Assembly (NCBI RefSeq): GCF_900141745.1
Contig: NZ_FSRM01000001.1
Coordinates: 558,001-622,000 of the forward strand
Reading direction: 5' to 3'
Length of the DNA: 64,000 nt
Source: Paraburkholderia phenazinium
GTDB lineage: Bacteria > Pseudomonadota > Gammaproteobacteria > Burkholderiales > Burkholderiaceae
Shown piece by piece: positions 1-10,736 of this stretch (position 1 is the first letter of the stretch; each line of letters opens with the position of its first letter). The position numbers and the translations under genes are program-made. Under the pieces are notes generated by a model, which worked only from the letters and a program-made list of their open reading frames with translations, was not told the DNA's origin and did not search any database.

Positions 1-173
1 TTCCAGTCGGAGATCACGAAGTCGTACTTGCCGCTACGCAGACGCGCGAGACCCGCCTGGCCATCTTCCGCCTCGTCGACGTTCGAATAGCCCAGCTCCT
101 TCAACAGATTGCGGACGATCCGGCGCATCGTCGGAAAGTCATCTACGACCAGAATCTTCATTCCCTTATCCAT
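1..173 (-). CDS. cheY: CheY chemotaxis response regulator (partial, C-terminus outside window)
   Basis: The reverse strand from an ATG at 173 encodes [18 protein letters not shown] and runs off the window edge after 57 residues. The acidic pair D11-D12 and the phospho-acceptor context DFVISDW (D56) are those of enterobacterial-type CheY, the diffusible regulator that CheA phosphorylates and that binds the flagellar switch. It is the last gene seen of the minus-strand che block, 113 bp downstream of cheB. That gap has no obvious terminator, so cotranscription is likely. A cheZ would be expected beyond the edge but cannot be seen. Confidence 0.93.
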   Translation of the reverse strand, partial: MDKGMKILVVDDFPTMRRIVRNLLKELGYSNVDEAEDGQAGLARLRSGKYDFVISDW

Positions 174-286
174 TTCAATTCCCTTTCCCTAAACCCAGAT
201 GGTGCAGCGAGTGTGTCGACTGGAGTCCGCGTTTCAGCGCTGACTCAGGTCCCATGCAAGACGCCTGCGTTCTGACCCGGCGCGCA

Positions 287-1396
287 TCATACCCGCTGGA
301 CGCGTTCACCCATTGACGAAAGACGCGCCATGACGCGCCGGCTCATCTCGGGCAGCGAGGTGATTTCGTCGGCAGCGCCGAGTGCGATCGCCTCGCGCGG
401 CATGCCGAACACAATGCAACTCGCTTCGTCCTGCGCAAGCGTATACGCGCCTGCTTTTTTCATCTCCAGCAGTCCAGCCGCACCGTCGCGGCCCATTCCC
501 GTGAGAATCACGCCCACCGCATTCTTGCCGGCGTGCTGCGCAGCGGAGCGGAACAACACGTCGACAGACGGACGGTGCCGATTTACCGGCGGGTCGTCGG
601 AGAGGTGTGCAATATAGTTCGCGCCGCTACGTGCTAGCAACAGGTGAGCGTGACCGGGGGCAATATACGCGTGTCCCGGCAGCACACGTTCGCCGTGCTC
701 TGCCTCTTTAACGGTAATTCTGCACAAGCCATTAAGGCGTTGAGCAAAAGATTTTGTAAACCCTGGCGGCATATGCTGTGCGATCAGCACCGCGGGGGCG
801 TCTGGCGGCAGCGGCACGAGCACTTCGCGGATCGCTTCGGTGCCACCCGTCGAGGCGCCGACGATGATCAGCTTTTCCGTACTCAGCAGCGGGTTGTTGA
901 AGTTCGGCGCCGGCGTCGCAGCCTGGGCACCCGCCGCGTGGCCGGCCGCCGTGCCGGCGTGATGCACCGGAGCGGCCTGGCGCACGCGGGCGCGCGCAGC
1001 GGCTCGGACCTTGTCGGCGAGCTTCTCCGAGTAGTCGAGCATGCCGTCGCGGATCCCGACCTTCGGCTTGGTCACGAAATCGACCGCGCCCAGTTCCAGC
1101 GCGCGCAGCGTGATTTCGTTGCCGCGCTCGGTCAGCGACGACACCATCACCACTGGCATCGGCCGCAGACGCATCAGCTTCTCGAGGAAGTCGAGACCGT
1201 CCATGCGCGGCATTTCAACGTCGAGCGTCAACACGTCCGGGTTGTGCTGCTTGATGAGTTCGCGCGCGACCAGCGGGTCGGGCGCGGTTGCGACGACGGT
1301 CATGTCCGGCTGGCCATTGATGATTTCGGTCATCAGGCTACGGATCAGCGCCGAATCGTCGACGCACAATACCTTGATCTTTTGCACAGCTCTCAC
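287..1396 (-). CDS. cheB: CheB protein-glutamate methylesterase/deamidase response regulator
   Basis: 369 residues. The N-terminal receiver domain has D13-D14 and phospho-acceptor D59 in [11 protein letters not shown]. An Ala-rich linker (about 130-170) leads to the C-terminal esterase with the catalytic triad contexts GASTGGTE (S182), AQHMPPGF (H208) and GMGRDGAAG (D304). It removes methyl groups from chemoreceptors and deamidates them, working with CheA for adaptation. The GTG at 1396 overlaps the cheD stop as GTGA. A second in-frame GTG four codons on is better spaced from the GAGGAGG upstream, so the exact start is ambiguous. Confidence 0.96.
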   Translation of the reverse strand: MRAVQKIKVLCVDDSALIRSLMTEIINGQPDMTVVATAPDPLVARELIKQHNPDVLTLDVEMPRMDGLDFLEKLMRLRPMPVVMVSSLTERGNEITLRALELGAVDFVTKPKVGIRDGMLDYSEKLADKVRAAARARVRQAAPVHHAGTAAGHAAGAQAATPAPNFNNPLLSTEKLIIVGASTGGTEAIREVLVPLPPDAPAVLIAQHMPPGFTKSFAQRLNGLCRITVKEAEHGERVLPGHAYIAPGHAHLLLARSGANYIAHLSDDPPVNRHRPSVDVLFRSAAQHAGKNAVGVILTGMGRDGAAGLLEMKKAGAYTLAQDEASCIVFGMPREAIALGAADEITSLPEMSRRVMARLSSMGERVQRV

Positions 1397-2172
1397 GCCT
1401 CCTCGGCAGTTCTGGCGTTGTTTGAATTATTCGGACGCGGGCTCGCGCCAAATAGCTCGATGCGCGGCTTCGCAGCCGGGGCGCCCGTCCCTGAACCAGC
1501 AGCGGCCCTTGCACCAAACAGTTCGATCTTTGGCCGGCCGCCAGCCGGCGCGGCAAACAGTTCGACGCGTTCGCGGGCCTTTGCGAGACGCTCGGCGCGC
1601 TGCTCGGAGGTCTGCCGGGCAAGCGCCTGTTCGCGCTCGGCCACCCCGGCTTCCTGCTGCAGGCGCAGTTTTTTCACCATCACCTGGCCGGTGCGCGGCA
1701 TGAAGGCGACCTTGCGCGGATGGCCGCCTTGCAGATCCTCGGCGGTGATGCGGATTTTTTCGAGCGCCAGATAACGGCGCACGAATTCCGAATTGCGATC
1801 GCCGATGTTCATCGTCGTCATGCCGGCCAGCACCGCGGCGCCGCCGAATACCTTGGCTTCGAAACGTTCGCGCCGGCCGCCCGCCTTGATGAGCTCGTTG
1901 ATGAGCACTTCCATCGCATAGGCGCCGTAACGCATCGAATCCGAGGCGGCCTGGCCGACGTCAGCGCCGTCGTCCGGCAGCATGAAGTGATTCATGCCGC
2001 CGATGCCCGCCGTGTGGTCGCGGATGCAGGCGGCCACGCACGAGCCGAGCACGGTAACAAGCACCATGTCGTCGTGGGTCGTATAGAACTCGTTCGGCAA
2101 CAACTTCACGCCGGGGCGCTGGAAGTGATTGTCGAAGTACAGATTGGTGGCGATCGGCAGGGCGCTACTCAT
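1393..2172 (-). CDS. cheD: CheD receptor glutamine deamidase with long repeat-bearing tail
   Basis: 259 residues. The core (about 20-170) has the CheD signature [11 protein letters not shown], where C45 is the expected catalytic cysteine, and GGMNHFMLP with H62. CheD deamidates chemoreceptor glutamines. The C-terminal 90 residues are an extension beyond the core: a charged helix (170-200), then three copies of a short motif, RVELFAA (202-208), KIELFGA (215-221) and RIELFGA (237-243), separated by Ala/Gly/Pro linkers. The gene overlaps cheR upstream and cheB downstream by 4 bp, so translation is probably coupled. Confidence 0.95.
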   Translation of the reverse strand: MSSALPIATNLYFDNHFQRPGVKLLPNEFYTTHDDMVLVTVLGSCVAACIRDHTAGIGGMNHFMLPDDGADVGQAASDSMRYGAYAMEVLINELIKAGGRRERFEAKVFGGAAVLAGMTTMNIGDRNSEFVRRYLALEKIRITAEDLQGGHPRKVAFMPRTGQVMVKKLRLQQEAGVAEREQALARQTSEQRAERLAKARERVELFAAPAGGRPKIELFGARAAAGSGTGAPAAKPRIELFGASPRPNNSNNARTAEEA

Positions 2173-3116
2173 ACAGTCACCCCGCTAGTCGACGAGTGAG
2201 CCGGTTGGGTCTGGCTGCGTTGGCCGGCGCGCGCTGCGCCGCCGTCGCGGGTCAGTTCGTAAACAGTCTGGCCACGCAGGCGGAATGCCTGGGTCACGTA
2301 GGTGAAGTTCTCCGAGTGACCGGCGAACAGCAGGCCACCGCCCTTCATCAGCGGCTCGAAGCGCGACAGCACCTGCGACTGGGTCGGCTTGTCGAAGTAG
2401 ATCATCACGTTGCGGCAGAAGATCGCATCGAACTGCGAGCGCAAACCGTAGTCGCGGTCGGTCAGGTTCAGCTGCTGGAAACGGATCATCGCGCGCACTT
2501 CCGGGCGCACTTTCACCATGCCCGCGTGCGCGCCGGTGCCCTTCAGGAAGAAACGCTTGAGCCGTTCCTGCGAGAGGTGCTTGACCTGATCGAACTGGTA
2601 CATGCCTGCTTCACCCTTGGCGAGCACCTGGGTGTCGATGTCCGTGGCGAGCACCGTGGCCTGGCGCGCGGCGCTGTCGCCGAGCGCTTCGATTAGCGTC
2701 ATCGCGATCGAATACGGCTCTTCACCGGTCGAAGCCGCCGAGCACCACACCGACACGGGTCCCTGACGGCGTGCGACGAATTCAGCGAGGATCGGGAAAT
2801 GGTGCGCCTCGCGAAAGAACGCGGTCAGGTTGGTGGTCAACGCATTGGTGAACGCCTCCCACTCGGCCGGATCGTTCTCCGACTCGAGCAGATCGAGGTA
2901 TTCGCGGAAGCTGTCGAGACCGCGCGCACGCAAACGACGCGCGAGCCGGCTATACGCCATGTCGCGCTTATGGTCCGACAGCGAAATGCCGGCGCCGCGG
3001 TGGATCAGTTCGCGAATGCGAGCGAAATCCGCCGAGGTGAATTCGAAATCACGTCCCGGGTCAGCGGCTTTTGCCGGTTCGACCTTGTCGGGACGAAGCT
3101 GTGCGCGCGTTACCAT
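2169..3116 (-). CDS. cheR: CheR chemoreceptor methyltransferase
   Basis: 315 residues from the ATG at 3116 (an AGGA lies 9 nt upstream; a TTG two codons earlier is also possible). The N-terminal alpha-helical CheR domain is followed by the SAM-binding domain with [14 protein letters not shown] and [11 protein letters not shown]. It methylates receptor glutamates using S-adenosylmethionine. The tail (about 285-315) is low in complexity. The stop overlaps the cheD ATG as ATGA. The neighbouring receptor ends in DWETF, a match to the CheR-docking pentapeptide of enterobacterial receptors, so the two probably interact. Confidence 0.95.
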   Translation of the reverse strand: MVTRAQLRPDKVEPAKAADPGRDFEFTSADFARIRELIHRGAGISLSDHKRDMAYSRLARRLRARGLDSFREYLDLLESENDPAEWEAFTNALTTNLTAFFREAHHFPILAEFVARRQGPVSVWCSAASTGEEPYSIAMTLIEALGDSAARQATVLATDIDTQVLAKGEAGMYQFDQVKHLSQERLKRFFLKGTGAHAGMVKVRPEVRAMIRFQQLNLTDRDYGLRSQFDAIFCRNVMIYFDKPTQSQVLSRFEPLMKGGGLLFAGHSENFTYVTQAFRLRGQTVYELTRDGGAARAGQRSQTQPAHSSTSGVTV

Positions 3117-3320
3117 TATCAAAGTTCCTGCCTGCGATACGAAGCGTCGCTCGCGGCCTCAGGGGAATTCCCTGCGGGGCGAGTGATGTGCATCGCGGGG
3201 TCGCGCCTGCCCGCGAATGTTTCCTGACCGACGGCTCGAACCACGCCTTGCGAGCGTGCTTCAATGAATCGCCCGTACTGCGGCGAGGAGCCGAAAGCCT
3301 GCATAACTAACCATCTTCCC

Positions 3321-5195
3321 TTAGAACGTTTCCCAATCTGCATCCGGGCCTGCCGCGGATGCGCCTGTTGCGGCCGGCCGTGCTGCGGGCGCCGCGGCGC
3401 TGGCCGAGGTCTTCGGCCGGAGAGCGGGTTCGGTACGTGCCGGTGCGCTCGCGCGCGGTGCGTCGTGCTTGATGTCCTGCTTCGCGTCGTGCTTTGTATC
3501 GTGCTTCGCGTCGTGTCTGGCTGCCGCTGCCGGCGCATGGCCTGACGCTGCGGCCGCCTTCGGTGCGGCTGCCACAGGTTGAGCTGCCGCGCGCGGCGCG
3601 GCTTTGCTGCGTGCCGCAGCAGCGCCGGCGGCGCGTTGTCCGCCTTCCACGCGCCAGCCGCCCACCACGCTGCGCAATTGCCGCGTCTGCTCTTCGAGCG
3701 ACGCCGCCGCTGCGGCCGCCTGTTCGACGAGCGCTGCATTCTGTTGCGTGACTTCGTCCATCTGCACCACGGCGCGGTTGACCTGTTCGATGCCGGTCGA
3801 CTGCTCTTCCGACGCCGCGCTGATCTCGCCCATGATGTCGGTCACGCGACGCACGGCCTGGACGATCTCTTCCATCGTCGAGCCTGCGCGGCCCACCAGG
3901 GCCGAGCCGCTTTGCACCTTGTCGACCGAGTCGCCGATCAGTTCCTTGATTTCCTTGGCGGCGCTGGCGCTGCGCTGCGCGAGGTTGCGCACTTCGCCGG
4001 CCACCACTGCGAAGCCGCGGCCCTGCTCACCCGCGCGAGCTGCTTCCACAGCAGCGTTCAGCGCGAGGATGTTGGTCTGAAAGGCGATCCCTTCGATCAC
4101 GCTGATGATGTCCACCACCTTGTTCGAGCTGGTGGCGATGTCCTGCATCGTATGCACGACCTGGCCCACTACGTCGCCGCCACGCGTCGCGATGTCCGAC
4201 GCGTTGACCGCGAGCTGGCTCGCCTGGCGGGCGTTCTCGGCGTTCTGCCGCACGGTGCCCGTCAGTTGCTCCATGCTCGATGCGGTCTGCTGCAACGAAG
4301 CGGCCTGCTGCTCGGTGCGCTGCGACAGATCCGTGTTGCCCATGGCAATTTCGCGCGCACCGGTGTCGATCGATTCGGTGCTGCCGTGCACGCCTTTGAG
4401 CATCGTCGAGAGGCTGTCCTGCATCTGCTTGATGCCGCGGAACAGGCGTCCGATTTCGTTGGTGCTGGACACCGTTACCGCGTGCGTCAGGTCGCCTGCG
4501 GCGATCCGCTCGAAACACTCGGTGGCGTCCATGAGCGGCTGCACGATCAGGCCGCGCAGCGCGATGCGGATCACCACCACCAGCACCAGCGCGAACACGC
4601 CCACCGCGATGATCAGCGAGGTCATCAGCGTGACGTTCGACTGCGCCGCCGTCTGCTGATCGGCCGCGCGTTGCTGCAGTGCCTTCACAACCGCCGAGGC
4701 GGAGTTGTCGTAGGCGATAAAGAGCGGGCTGATTTTCGTATCGGCAATGGCGTGAAAGGCGGCCTGGTCGCCTGCGTGCAGCGCTGCGAACTCCGGCTCC
4801 ACGCCGTCGTGCATCACGGTTGCGCGGCGCGCCAGCAGGTCGTCGAGCAAGGCCTGATCGATGCCGGATTTGGGCGCATCGAGAAACGTCTGCCAGCTCT
4901 CATTGCCCTTGCCGAGCAGCTCCTGGCCACGGTCCAGTACCTTTTTCGCTTCGTCGGCATTGCCGGCGGCAGTGAGCGTGTTGTACCGGTCGACCGCAAC
5001 GCGCGAGCGCAACAGATACGACGAGGCATCGTCGAGTGCGTGAATAGCCACCAGATCGCCGCGCGCAATGCCGTCGAGCGACTGGCTGGCGCGGCTGAGC
5101 GCGGTCAGGCCGAGCGCGCCGACTACGAGCGTGAGCGCCACCAGAACGATCCCGACCACGGTCAACGAGGTTCGAATCGACCACCTGCTTAGCAT
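3321..5195 (-). CDS. Methyl-accepting chemotaxis protein (Tsr/Tar type)
   Basis: 624 residues from an ATG with a GGGAG 8 nt upstream. TM1 is about residues 10-32. A helical periplasmic sensor domain (about 35-190) follows, then TM2 (about 193-218), HAMP, and the cytoplasmic signalling hairpin with the conserved tip [20 protein letters not shown]. The extreme C-terminus is DWETF, a CheR/CheB docking pentapeptide. Between hairpin and pentapeptide lies a tether of about 100 residues rich in Ala, His, Lys and Asp, with tandem [20 protein letters not shown] tetrapeptides. Placed between cheW and cheR, this is probably the major receptor of the main che operon. The ligand is unknown. Confidence 0.95.
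   Translation of the reverse strand: MLSRWSIRTSLTVVGIVLVALTLVVGALGLTALSRASQSLDGIARGDLVAIHALDDASSYLLRSRVAVDRYNTLTAAGNADEAKKVLDRGQELLGKGNESWQTFLDAPKSGIDQALLDDLLARRATVMHDGVEPEFAALHAGDQAAFHAIADTKISPLFIAYDNSASAVVKALQQRAADQQTAAQSNVTLMTSLIIAVGVFALVLVVVIRIALRGLIVQPLMDATECFERIAAGDLTHAVTVSSTNEIGRLFRGIKQMQDSLSTMLKGVHGSTESIDTGAREIAMGNTDLSQRTEQQAASLQQTASSMEQLTGTVRQNAENARQASQLAVNASDIATRGGDVVGQVVHTMQDIATSSNKVVDIISVIEGIAFQTNILALNAAVEAARAGEQGRGFAVVAGEVRNLAQRSASAAKEIKELIGDSVDKVQSGSALVGRAGSTMEEIVQAVRRVTDIMGEISAASEEQSTGIEQVNRAVVQMDEVTQQNAALVEQAAAAAASLEEQTRQLRSVVGGWRVEGGQRAAGAAAARSKAAPRAAAQPVAAAPKAAAASGHAPAAAARHDAKHDTKHDAKQDIKHDAPRASAPARTEPALRPKTSASAAAPAARPAATGASAAGPDADWETF
3460..3530 (-). repeat. 12-bp tandem repeat inside chemoreceptor gene
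   Basis: Degenerate 12-bp units (GCGAAGCACGAT-like on the coding strand) repeat about five times. They encode successive tetrapeptides of the HDAK type in the C-terminal tether of the receptor. All units keep frame, so gain or loss of a unit would change tether length without a frameshift. Confidence 0.75.
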
Positions 5196-5238
5196 CTTGA
5201 TGCTCCCTAATGTCCCGTCACATGCATGCCGATCGCGG

Positions 5239-5754
5239 TTATCCGCCGATCGTTTCGATCAAAGCCATTTCGCGGCTGGTCATGAGCTTTTCGATGTCCA
5301 TCAGGATCAGCATGCGGCCGTCGACCGTACCGAGACCCGTCAGGTATTCAGTGGTCAGCGTCGCGCCGAATTCGGGAGCCGGCATGATCTGGTCCACCTG
5401 CAACGTCAGCACGTCCGACACGCCGTCCACCACCATTCCGACCACGCGATGCGCGACGTTCAGGATGATCACCACCGTCTGGTGGTCGTACTCTACGCGG
5501 CCCAGATGAAACTTGATGCGCATGTCGACGATCGGCACGATGATGCCGCGCAGATTGATGACGCCCTTGATGAAGTCCGGTGCGTTCGCGATGCGCGTCA
5601 CGCTGTCATAGCCACGAATTTCCTGCACCTTCAGGATGTCGATGCCGTACTCTTCGGCACCGAGCGTGAAGACGAGAAACTCCTGGCCGCCAGCGTCTGC
5701 CTGCAGCGCATCGCGGCGGCTGACGCTCGAATTGATGGATTGGACTTCTGCCAC
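5239..5754 (-). CDS. cheW: CheW chemotaxis coupling protein
   Basis: 171 residues from the GTG at 5754 ([12 protein letters not shown]), which has a G-rich ribosome binding site about 6 nt upstream; a TTG four codons earlier is less likely. The single CheW domain shows [18 protein letters not shown] and [14 protein letters not shown]. It couples receptors to CheA in the signalling array. It sits between cheA (64 bp upstream) and the receptor gene (43 bp downstream) and is probably cotranscribed with both. Confidence 0.96.
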   Translation of the reverse strand: MAEVQSINSSVSRRDALQADAGGQEFLVFTLGAEEYGIDILKVQEIRGYDSVTRIANAPDFIKGVINLRGIIVPIVDMRIKFHLGRVEYDHQTVVIILNVAHRVVGMVVDGVSDVLTLQVDQIMPAPEFGATLTTEYLTGLGTVDGRMLILMDIEKLMTSREMALIETIGG

Positions 5755-5818
5755 GTTAGCCCCCAAACGGTTGGGATGAAATAAGTTAAGTAAAAAGTTG
5801 CCCGAGGTTGCCCGAGGC

Positions 5819-8125
5819 CTATGCGAGACTCATTGCGCCGTGCGCGTTGCGCGTCTCGCGGTTCAGCGCCGCCACGTCCACGATCAGCGCGACACTGCCG
5901 TCGCCGAGAATGGTCGCGGCGGAAATGCCGTGCACCTTGCGGTAATTCGTTTCCAGATTCTTCACGACCACCTGTTGCTGGCCGACCAGTTCGTCGATCA
6001 GCATGGCGAAGCGCCGTCCTTCGGTCTGCATGATCGTGACGATGCCTTGGGTCGGCTCCTTCTTGGCGTCTTCCACCGAGAACACTTCGTGCAGCGCGAC
6101 GAGCGGCAGGTATTCACCGCGCACGCGCACCACGCGTTCGCCGGCGGCCACCGTGTAAATGTCTTCTGCCTGCGGCTGCAGCGACTCCATCACGAAGTTC
6201 AGCGGCAGAATGAAAATCTCGTTGCCGACCTTCACCGACATGCCGTCGAGAATCGCCAGCGTGAGCGGCAACACGATGCGCGTGGTGCTGCCCTTGCCTG
6301 CCTGCGAGCTGATCTCGACGTGACCGCCCATCGCCTGGATGTTGCGCTTCACCACGTCCATGCCGACGCCGCGGCCCGACACATCGGTCACCTGTTCGGC
6401 GGTCGAGAAGCCCGGCAGGAAAATCAGGTTCCAGACTTCGTCGTCGGTCATGCTTTCGCTGACCTGCATGCCCTGCTTGGCCGCCTTGGCGAGAATCTTG
6501 TCGCGGCGCAGACCGGCGCCGTCGTCGCTCACTTCGATCACGATGTTGCCGCCGTGATGCGCGGCCGACAGCACCAGCTGGCCGGTCGAATCCTTGCCCG
6601 CCGCGCGCCGTGCTTCCACCGTTTCGATACCGTGATCGAGACTGTTGCGCACGAGGTGGGTCAACGGGTCGATGATCCGCTCGATGAGGCTCTTGTCGAG
6701 TTCGGTCGCCTGACCGAAGGTGACGAGTTCGACTTCCTTGCCGAGCTTCGCCGCCAGATCGCGCACCAGACGCGGGAAGCGGCTGAACACGTAATCCATC
6801 GGCATCATGCGGATGGACATCACCGCTTCCTGCAGATCGCGGGCATTGCGCTCCAGTTGCGCCATGCCGTTGAAGAGACGGTCGTGCAAGGCCGGATCGA
6901 AGGTGCTGGTGGTCTCGGCCAGCATGGCCTGGGTGATCACCAGTTCGCCGACCAGGTTGATCAACTGGTCGACCTTCTCGACGCCGACCCGGATCGAACT
7001 GCCTTCGGCCGCGGCCGCAGCCGCCGGACGCCCACTCTTGCGGTCGGATTCGCCTGCGCCCGCTGCTGCCGCGGCCGGTGCCGGCGCGGGAGCAGGGGCC
7101 GGTGCGACCGCCGCCGGCGTGGGCGCCGGAGCCGCAGCCGGTGCTGCCTGCGCCGGCGCTTCGAACAATCCGTGCGTCGGCGCTGCTGTGCTTGCCTGCG
7201 GCGCGGCAACCGGCGCGGGGGCCGGTGCCGGTGCAGGCGCCGGTGCATGCTCCGCAGCGGCAGGCGTTCCAGGTTCGCCTTGCTGCGATTCATCCACCGG
7301 TGCTGTGCCGCGGCCAATCGAGATCTGACTGTCGTCGATCACGAAACAGCACACGGCGATGATGTCGTCGGACGTGACATCGGTCTGCAGCCACAGCGTG
7401 AAATCGCCGCCCGCCTTGACCTGCCCAACGATATGCCCCAGGTTGCCGAGCTCTTCGGCCAGCAGTTCCTGGTCCTTCTCACCTACACCCCGTAGCGTGA
7501 TTTTCAGATGCGGGCCGCTGTCTTCGGCGGCGGTCCCGGTTGTTGCTGTTGTTGCTGTTGTTGTTGCGCCGGTCTGGGCCGGTTCAATGCCTGATATCTC
7601 GCTCGCCACGTCGACGGCCTGATCGACCACGTGCGACGGCGGCGGGCCGTCATCGGCCTCGACGACTGCCGAAGCCGACACAGCCACTTCCGGTGCTGCC
7701 GCAGCGGCCGGTGCCGGCTCGCTCTCGCCGCGGATGCTTTCCGCGTAGAGATGTTCGAGCTTGGCGCAGATCGCTTTCGCCACCGCCGCGTCCGGCTCGG
7801 CGCTCGCGCGGTAGTCGGCGAGCTGGCCGGACAGCACGTCCTTGGTCTCGAGGAACGTGTCGATCATGTCCTTGCGCAGCACGAGTTCGTTGTTGCGCGC
7901 GCGATCGAGCAGCGATTCGAGGATGTGGGTCGTTTCGGTCAGTGCCGTAAAGCCGAAGGTCGCTGCGCCGCCCTTGATCGAGTGCGCCGCACGGAAAATC
8001 GCTGCGAGGTCTTCCGGATCCGGATGGCCAATGTCCAGATTGAGCAGCAACTGCTCCATCTGCGCGAGCAGTTCGTCCGCTTCGTCGAAGAACGTCTGAT
8101 AGAACTGAGTGATATCGAGTGTCAT
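5819..8125 (-). CDS. cheA: CheA chemotaxis histidine kinase
   Basis: 768 residues, longer than the roughly 650 of the enterobacterial protein. The HPt domain has the phosphorylated histidine in [10 protein letters not shown] (H48). A CheY-binding P2-like segment lies near 205-275. The long linkers around it are rich in Ala, Pro and Thr (about 130-205 and 275-375). Dimerisation, ATPase ([27 protein letters not shown]) and CheW-like regulatory domains follow. It autophosphorylates in receptor arrays and passes phosphate to CheY and CheB. The extra length lies in the linkers, so the catalytic core looks complete. Confidence 0.97.
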   Translation of the reverse strand: MTLDITQFYQTFFDEADELLAQMEQLLLNLDIGHPDPEDLAAIFRAAHSIKGGAATFGFTALTETTHILESLLDRARNNELVLRKDMIDTFLETKDVLSGQLADYRASAEPDAAVAKAICAKLEHLYAESIRGESEPAPAAAAAPEVAVSASAVVEADDGPPPSHVVDQAVDVASEISGIEPAQTGATTTATTATTGTAAEDSGPHLKITLRGVGEKDQELLAEELGNLGHIVGQVKAGGDFTLWLQTDVTSDDIIAVCCFVIDDSQISIGRGTAPVDESQQGEPGTPAAAEHAPAPAPAPAPAPVAAPQASTAAPTHGLFEAPAQAAPAAAPAPTPAAVAPAPAPAPAPAAAAAGAGESDRKSGRPAAAAAAEGSSIRVGVEKVDQLINLVGELVITQAMLAETTSTFDPALHDRLFNGMAQLERNARDLQEAVMSIRMMPMDYVFSRFPRLVRDLAAKLGKEVELVTFGQATELDKSLIERIIDPLTHLVRNSLDHGIETVEARRAAGKDSTGQLVLSAAHHGGNIVIEVSDDGAGLRRDKILAKAAKQGMQVSESMTDDEVWNLIFLPGFSTAEQVTDVSGRGVGMDVVKRNIQAMGGHVEISSQAGKGSTTRIVLPLTLAILDGMSVKVGNEIFILPLNFVMESLQPQAEDIYTVAAGERVVRVRGEYLPLVALHEVFSVEDAKKEPTQGIVTIMQTEGRRFAMLIDELVGQQQVVVKNLETNYRKVHGISAATILGDGSVALIVDVAALNRETRNAHGAMSLA
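7539..7569 (-). repeat. Trinucleotide microsatellite in cheA linker
   Basis: A run of GTT/GCT triplets on the plus strand (GTTGTTGCT units) encodes alternating Thr/Ala in the linker before the CheA P2 segment. Because the unit is three bases, slippage would alter linker length without breaking the frame. Confidence 0.7.
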
Positions 8126-8208
8126 GCCTGGGTCACCGCGAGAGATCCTGTCTGGGCTTTGGCAGCCGTGCCGCTTGTCTAAAGGCGCTGTTTAAAAAGT
8201 TGTGTGGC

Positions 8209-8586
8209 TCAGGCCTCGCCGGGCTCGGCAAGCGCCGCGACCAGCTCGGTCAACATGTCCGGGTCGAGCGGTTTTTCAATCCAGCCGGTCGCCCCCGCCG
8301 CTCGCGCCGCCTCCTTGAAAGGTTCGCCGGATTCCGTCGTAAGGACGAGGATCGGCGTCGCCTGGTAAGCCGGGTTGCCGCGCAGCGCGGCGATCAGATC
8401 GAGGCCGGTTCTGCGCGGCATATGCTGGTCCGTCAATACGAGGTCAAACGACATCGCGAGCGCATTCTCGAGGCCCTCTTCGCCGTCCGCGGCGAGCGTC
8501 ACCTCATAGCCGGCCGTCGTCAGCGTGGCGGAGAGAATCTGCCGCATCGATGCCGAGTCGTCGATTGCCAGAATGTGCCTGATCAT
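8209..8586 (-). CDS. CheY-like single-domain response regulator
   Basis: 125 residues, a receiver domain only: acidic pair D9-D10, phospho-acceptor D53 in LTDQHMPRRTG, and the conserved lysine in WIEKPLDPDM. It lies directly upstream of cheA and downstream of motB. It is a second regulator distinct from the truncated cheY at the other end of the operon. It may compete for CheA phosphate or act as a phosphate sink, but sequence alone does not show whether it binds the motor. Confidence 0.92.
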   Translation of the reverse strand: MIRHILAIDDSASMRQILSATLTTAGYEVTLAADGEEGLENALAMSFDLVLTDQHMPRRTGLDLIAALRGNPAYQATPILVLTTESGEPFKEAARAAGATGWIEKPLDPDMLTELVAALAEPGEA

Positions 8587-8664
8587 TAAATCCTCGCTGC
8601 GCTCACTATGAATCGCCTGACTGTGCCGCGGATGCGCGGCGGCACGGACAGGCCATCGTGTCTT

Positions 8665-9672
8665 TCAATGCGGCGCCACGGTGGGCGCCTTCGGTGCAAC
8701 CGTCGGCGGTTGCGCAATCTGTTGCAGCAGGGGCGCCTGCCCCGAACCGGCGGCATCGTCCGACAAGGTGGTCGTGGTCGAGTCGTCGTGCATCATGGCG
8801 TCCTCGGACTTCTTGTTCAGAACCAGAATGCTGATCCGGCGGTTTTCGGGGTCGAGCGGATCGCTCTTGTTCAGGTTCTGCGACGACGCCATGCCGATCA
8901 CGCGCATCACCTTCGCTTCGTCCATGCCGCCCGCGATCAGCTCGCGGCGCGAAGCGTTCGCACGGTCCGCCGACAACTCCCAGTTGCTGTAACCCTTCTC
9001 GCCGCCGGCGTACTGCACGGCGTCTGTGTGACCTTGCACGACGATGCGGTTCGGCACGTCGTTCAGCGTGTTGCCGATGGCGCGCAGGATGTCGCGCATA
9101 TACGGCTGGACCTCGTCGCTGGCGGTGTCGAACATCGGCCGCTTCTGCGAGTCGACGATCTCGATGCGCAGCCCCGTCAAGGTCGAATCGATACGGATCT
9201 GCTGCTTGAACTGACGCAGCACCGGATTGGCTTCGATCGCGGCCATCAGCTTGACCTGCAGATCGTGCAGGCGGGCCTGCTCCTGGCGCTCGAGTTGCCC
9301 CTGCGCCTGGTTCACCGCTTCGTCGTCGCTATGCGCGACGGTATGCTGCGCGCGCGCGGTCGTGCCGTCGCTCTGACGCGTGATGCCCTGCGAGTCGGTC
9401 GAAATATCGCGGCCGCCGCCCTTCAGGACGCTCGAATCTTCGGCGCTGCGGTCACCGCCCCACAGCGTGATCTTCAGCGGCTGGTTGAAATAGTCCGCGA
9501 TACCGCGCAACTGCACCGTGGTCGCCGAACTGAGCAGCCACATCAGCAGGAAGAACGCCATCATCGCGGTCATGAAGTCCGCGTAGGCGAGTTTCCAGGC
9601 GCCGCCGTGGTGCCCCGCCTTCTTCGGCGCGGAACGCTTGACGACAATTGCGCGGTCTTTATCCTTGCTCAT
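8665..9672 (-). CDS. motB: MotB flagellar stator protein
   Basis: 335 residues. A basic cytoplasmic start precedes a single membrane span (about 31-50) carrying the proton-channel aspartate D32 in KLAYADFMTAMM, the same position as in enterobacterial MotB. The C-terminal OmpA-like peptidoglycan-binding domain includes IVVQGHTDAVQY and NWELSADRANASRR. With MotA it forms the proton-driven stator. The last 60 residues are a low-complexity tail with no known role. The start codon lies 24 bp after the motA stop. Confidence 0.97.
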   Translation of the reverse strand: MSKDKDRAIVVKRSAPKKAGHHGGAWKLAYADFMTAMMAFFLLMWLLSSATTVQLRGIADYFNQPLKITLWGGDRSAEDSSVLKGGGRDISTDSQGITRQSDGTTARAQHTVAHSDDEAVNQAQGQLERQEQARLHDLQVKLMAAIEANPVLRQFKQQIRIDSTLTGLRIEIVDSQKRPMFDTASDEVQPYMRDILRAIGNTLNDVPNRIVVQGHTDAVQYAGGEKGYSNWELSADRANASRRELIAGGMDEAKVMRVIGMASSQNLNKSDPLDPENRRISILVLNKKSEDAMMHDDSTTTTLSDDAAGSGQAPLLQQIAQPPTVAPKAPTVAPH

Positions 9673-9696
9673 CGAGTCAGCCCCTGGTCCGCGCGG

Positions 9697-10557
9697 TTAC
9701 TTGGCTTTCACGCGGCGCACGTGCTCTTCCAGCTCACTGAACGACGGGCGTTCAGTCGAGAAGAGCACCTTGCGGCCGAATTCGACGGCGATCGCCGGCG
9801 CGTAGCCATTCAGGCTCGCGAGGATCGTCACCTTGATGCACTGGAACATCTTGGTCGACTCGGCGACGCGCTGTTCCGCGACGCTCGAGAGCGGCCCGAT
9901 CAGACCGTACGAAAGCAGAATGCCGAGGAAGGTGCCGACCAGCGCCTGGGCAATCATCTCGCCGAGCACCGCAGGCGGTTTGTCGGCGGAGGCCATGGTG
10001 TGCACCACGCCCATCACCGCCGCGACGATGCCGAACGCCGGCATGGCGTCGCCGACCTTGGCAAGTGCATGCGCCGGGGCTTCGCCTTCGGTGTGATGGG
10101 TTTCGATTTCCTCGTCCATCAGGCTTTCGATTTCGAAGGCGTTCATGTTGCCGCCGACCATCAGACGCAGGTAGTCGGTCAGGAATTCGATGATGTGCTT
10201 GTCGGCGAGGATCTTCGGATACTGCGTGAAGATCGGGCTCTTCGACGGATCGTCGATATCGGCTTCAAGCGTCAGCGTGCCTTCCTTGCGCGCTTTCGCC
10301 AGCAGGACGTAGAGGAGCGCCATCAGCTCCATATAGACGTCCTTGTTGTATTTGGACCCCTTGAAGAGGGTCGGAAGCACGCCCAGCGTCGACTTGATGG
10401 TTTTCATCCCGTTGCCGAGAACGAACGCGCCGACGCCGGCGCCCCCGATCATCAGCAGTTCGACTGGCTGCATCAGCGCGCCCAAGTGTCCGCCTTCCAG
10501 CGCATAACCGCCGAAAACGGACAACAGCGTCACGAGTGTTCCCACGAAAATCAGCAC
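9697..10557 (-). CDS. motA: MotA flagellar stator protein
   Basis: 286 residues from a GTG with GAGGG 7 nt upstream. Four membrane spans are visible: about 1-21, about 30-50, and a pair near 168-225. The large cytoplasmic loop between the pairs carries the charged residues that contact FliG. It is the proton-conducting partner of MotB. It heads the mot-che operon and has its own sigma-28-type promoter about 50 bp upstream. Confidence 0.97.
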   Translation of the reverse strand: MLIFVGTLVTLLSVFGGYALEGGHLGALMQPVELLMIGGAGVGAFVLGNGMKTIKSTLGVLPTLFKGSKYNKDVYMELMALLYVLLAKARKEGTLTLEADIDDPSKSPIFTQYPKILADKHIIEFLTDYLRLMVGGNMNAFEIESLMDEEIETHHTEGEAPAHALAKVGDAMPAFGIVAAVMGVVHTMASADKPPAVLGEMIAQALVGTFLGILLSYGLIGPLSSVAEQRVAESTKMFQCIKVTILASLNGYAPAIAVEFGRKVLFSTERPSFSELEEHVRRVKAK

Positions 10558-10602
10558 AGCCGAGCCCTCACAAGGAAGCGACGGAGACCGTCGTTAGACT
10601 GG

Positions 10603-10629
10603 TTTACGGCAACCGGGCGGAAAACTTTG
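10603..10629 (-). promoter_or_regulatory. Sigma-28 (FliA) promoter of motA operon
   Basis: On the minus strand CAAAGTTT (-35, 10629-10622) is followed by 11 nt and then GCCGTAAA (-10, 10610-10603). The enterobacterial FliA consensus is TAAAGTTT-N11-GCCGATAA, so spacing is exact and most bases match. It lies between flhC and motA, as in class III mot-che operons. Confidence 0.82.
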
Positions 10630-10736
10630 GTGGAAAAGCAAGTTGGCGAGGCGGTGTAAACCACAGGCGGGGGGCGCGAGCGCGAGGCGGACGCCTGGGC
10701 TGCGATGCAAGCGGGGCGGGCCTGCCCGCCCGCGCC

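Noticed and set aside
644..1774. 376-aa plus-strand frame opposite cheB and cheD
   Set aside because: Shadow frame rich in Arg and His opposite well-identified che genes.
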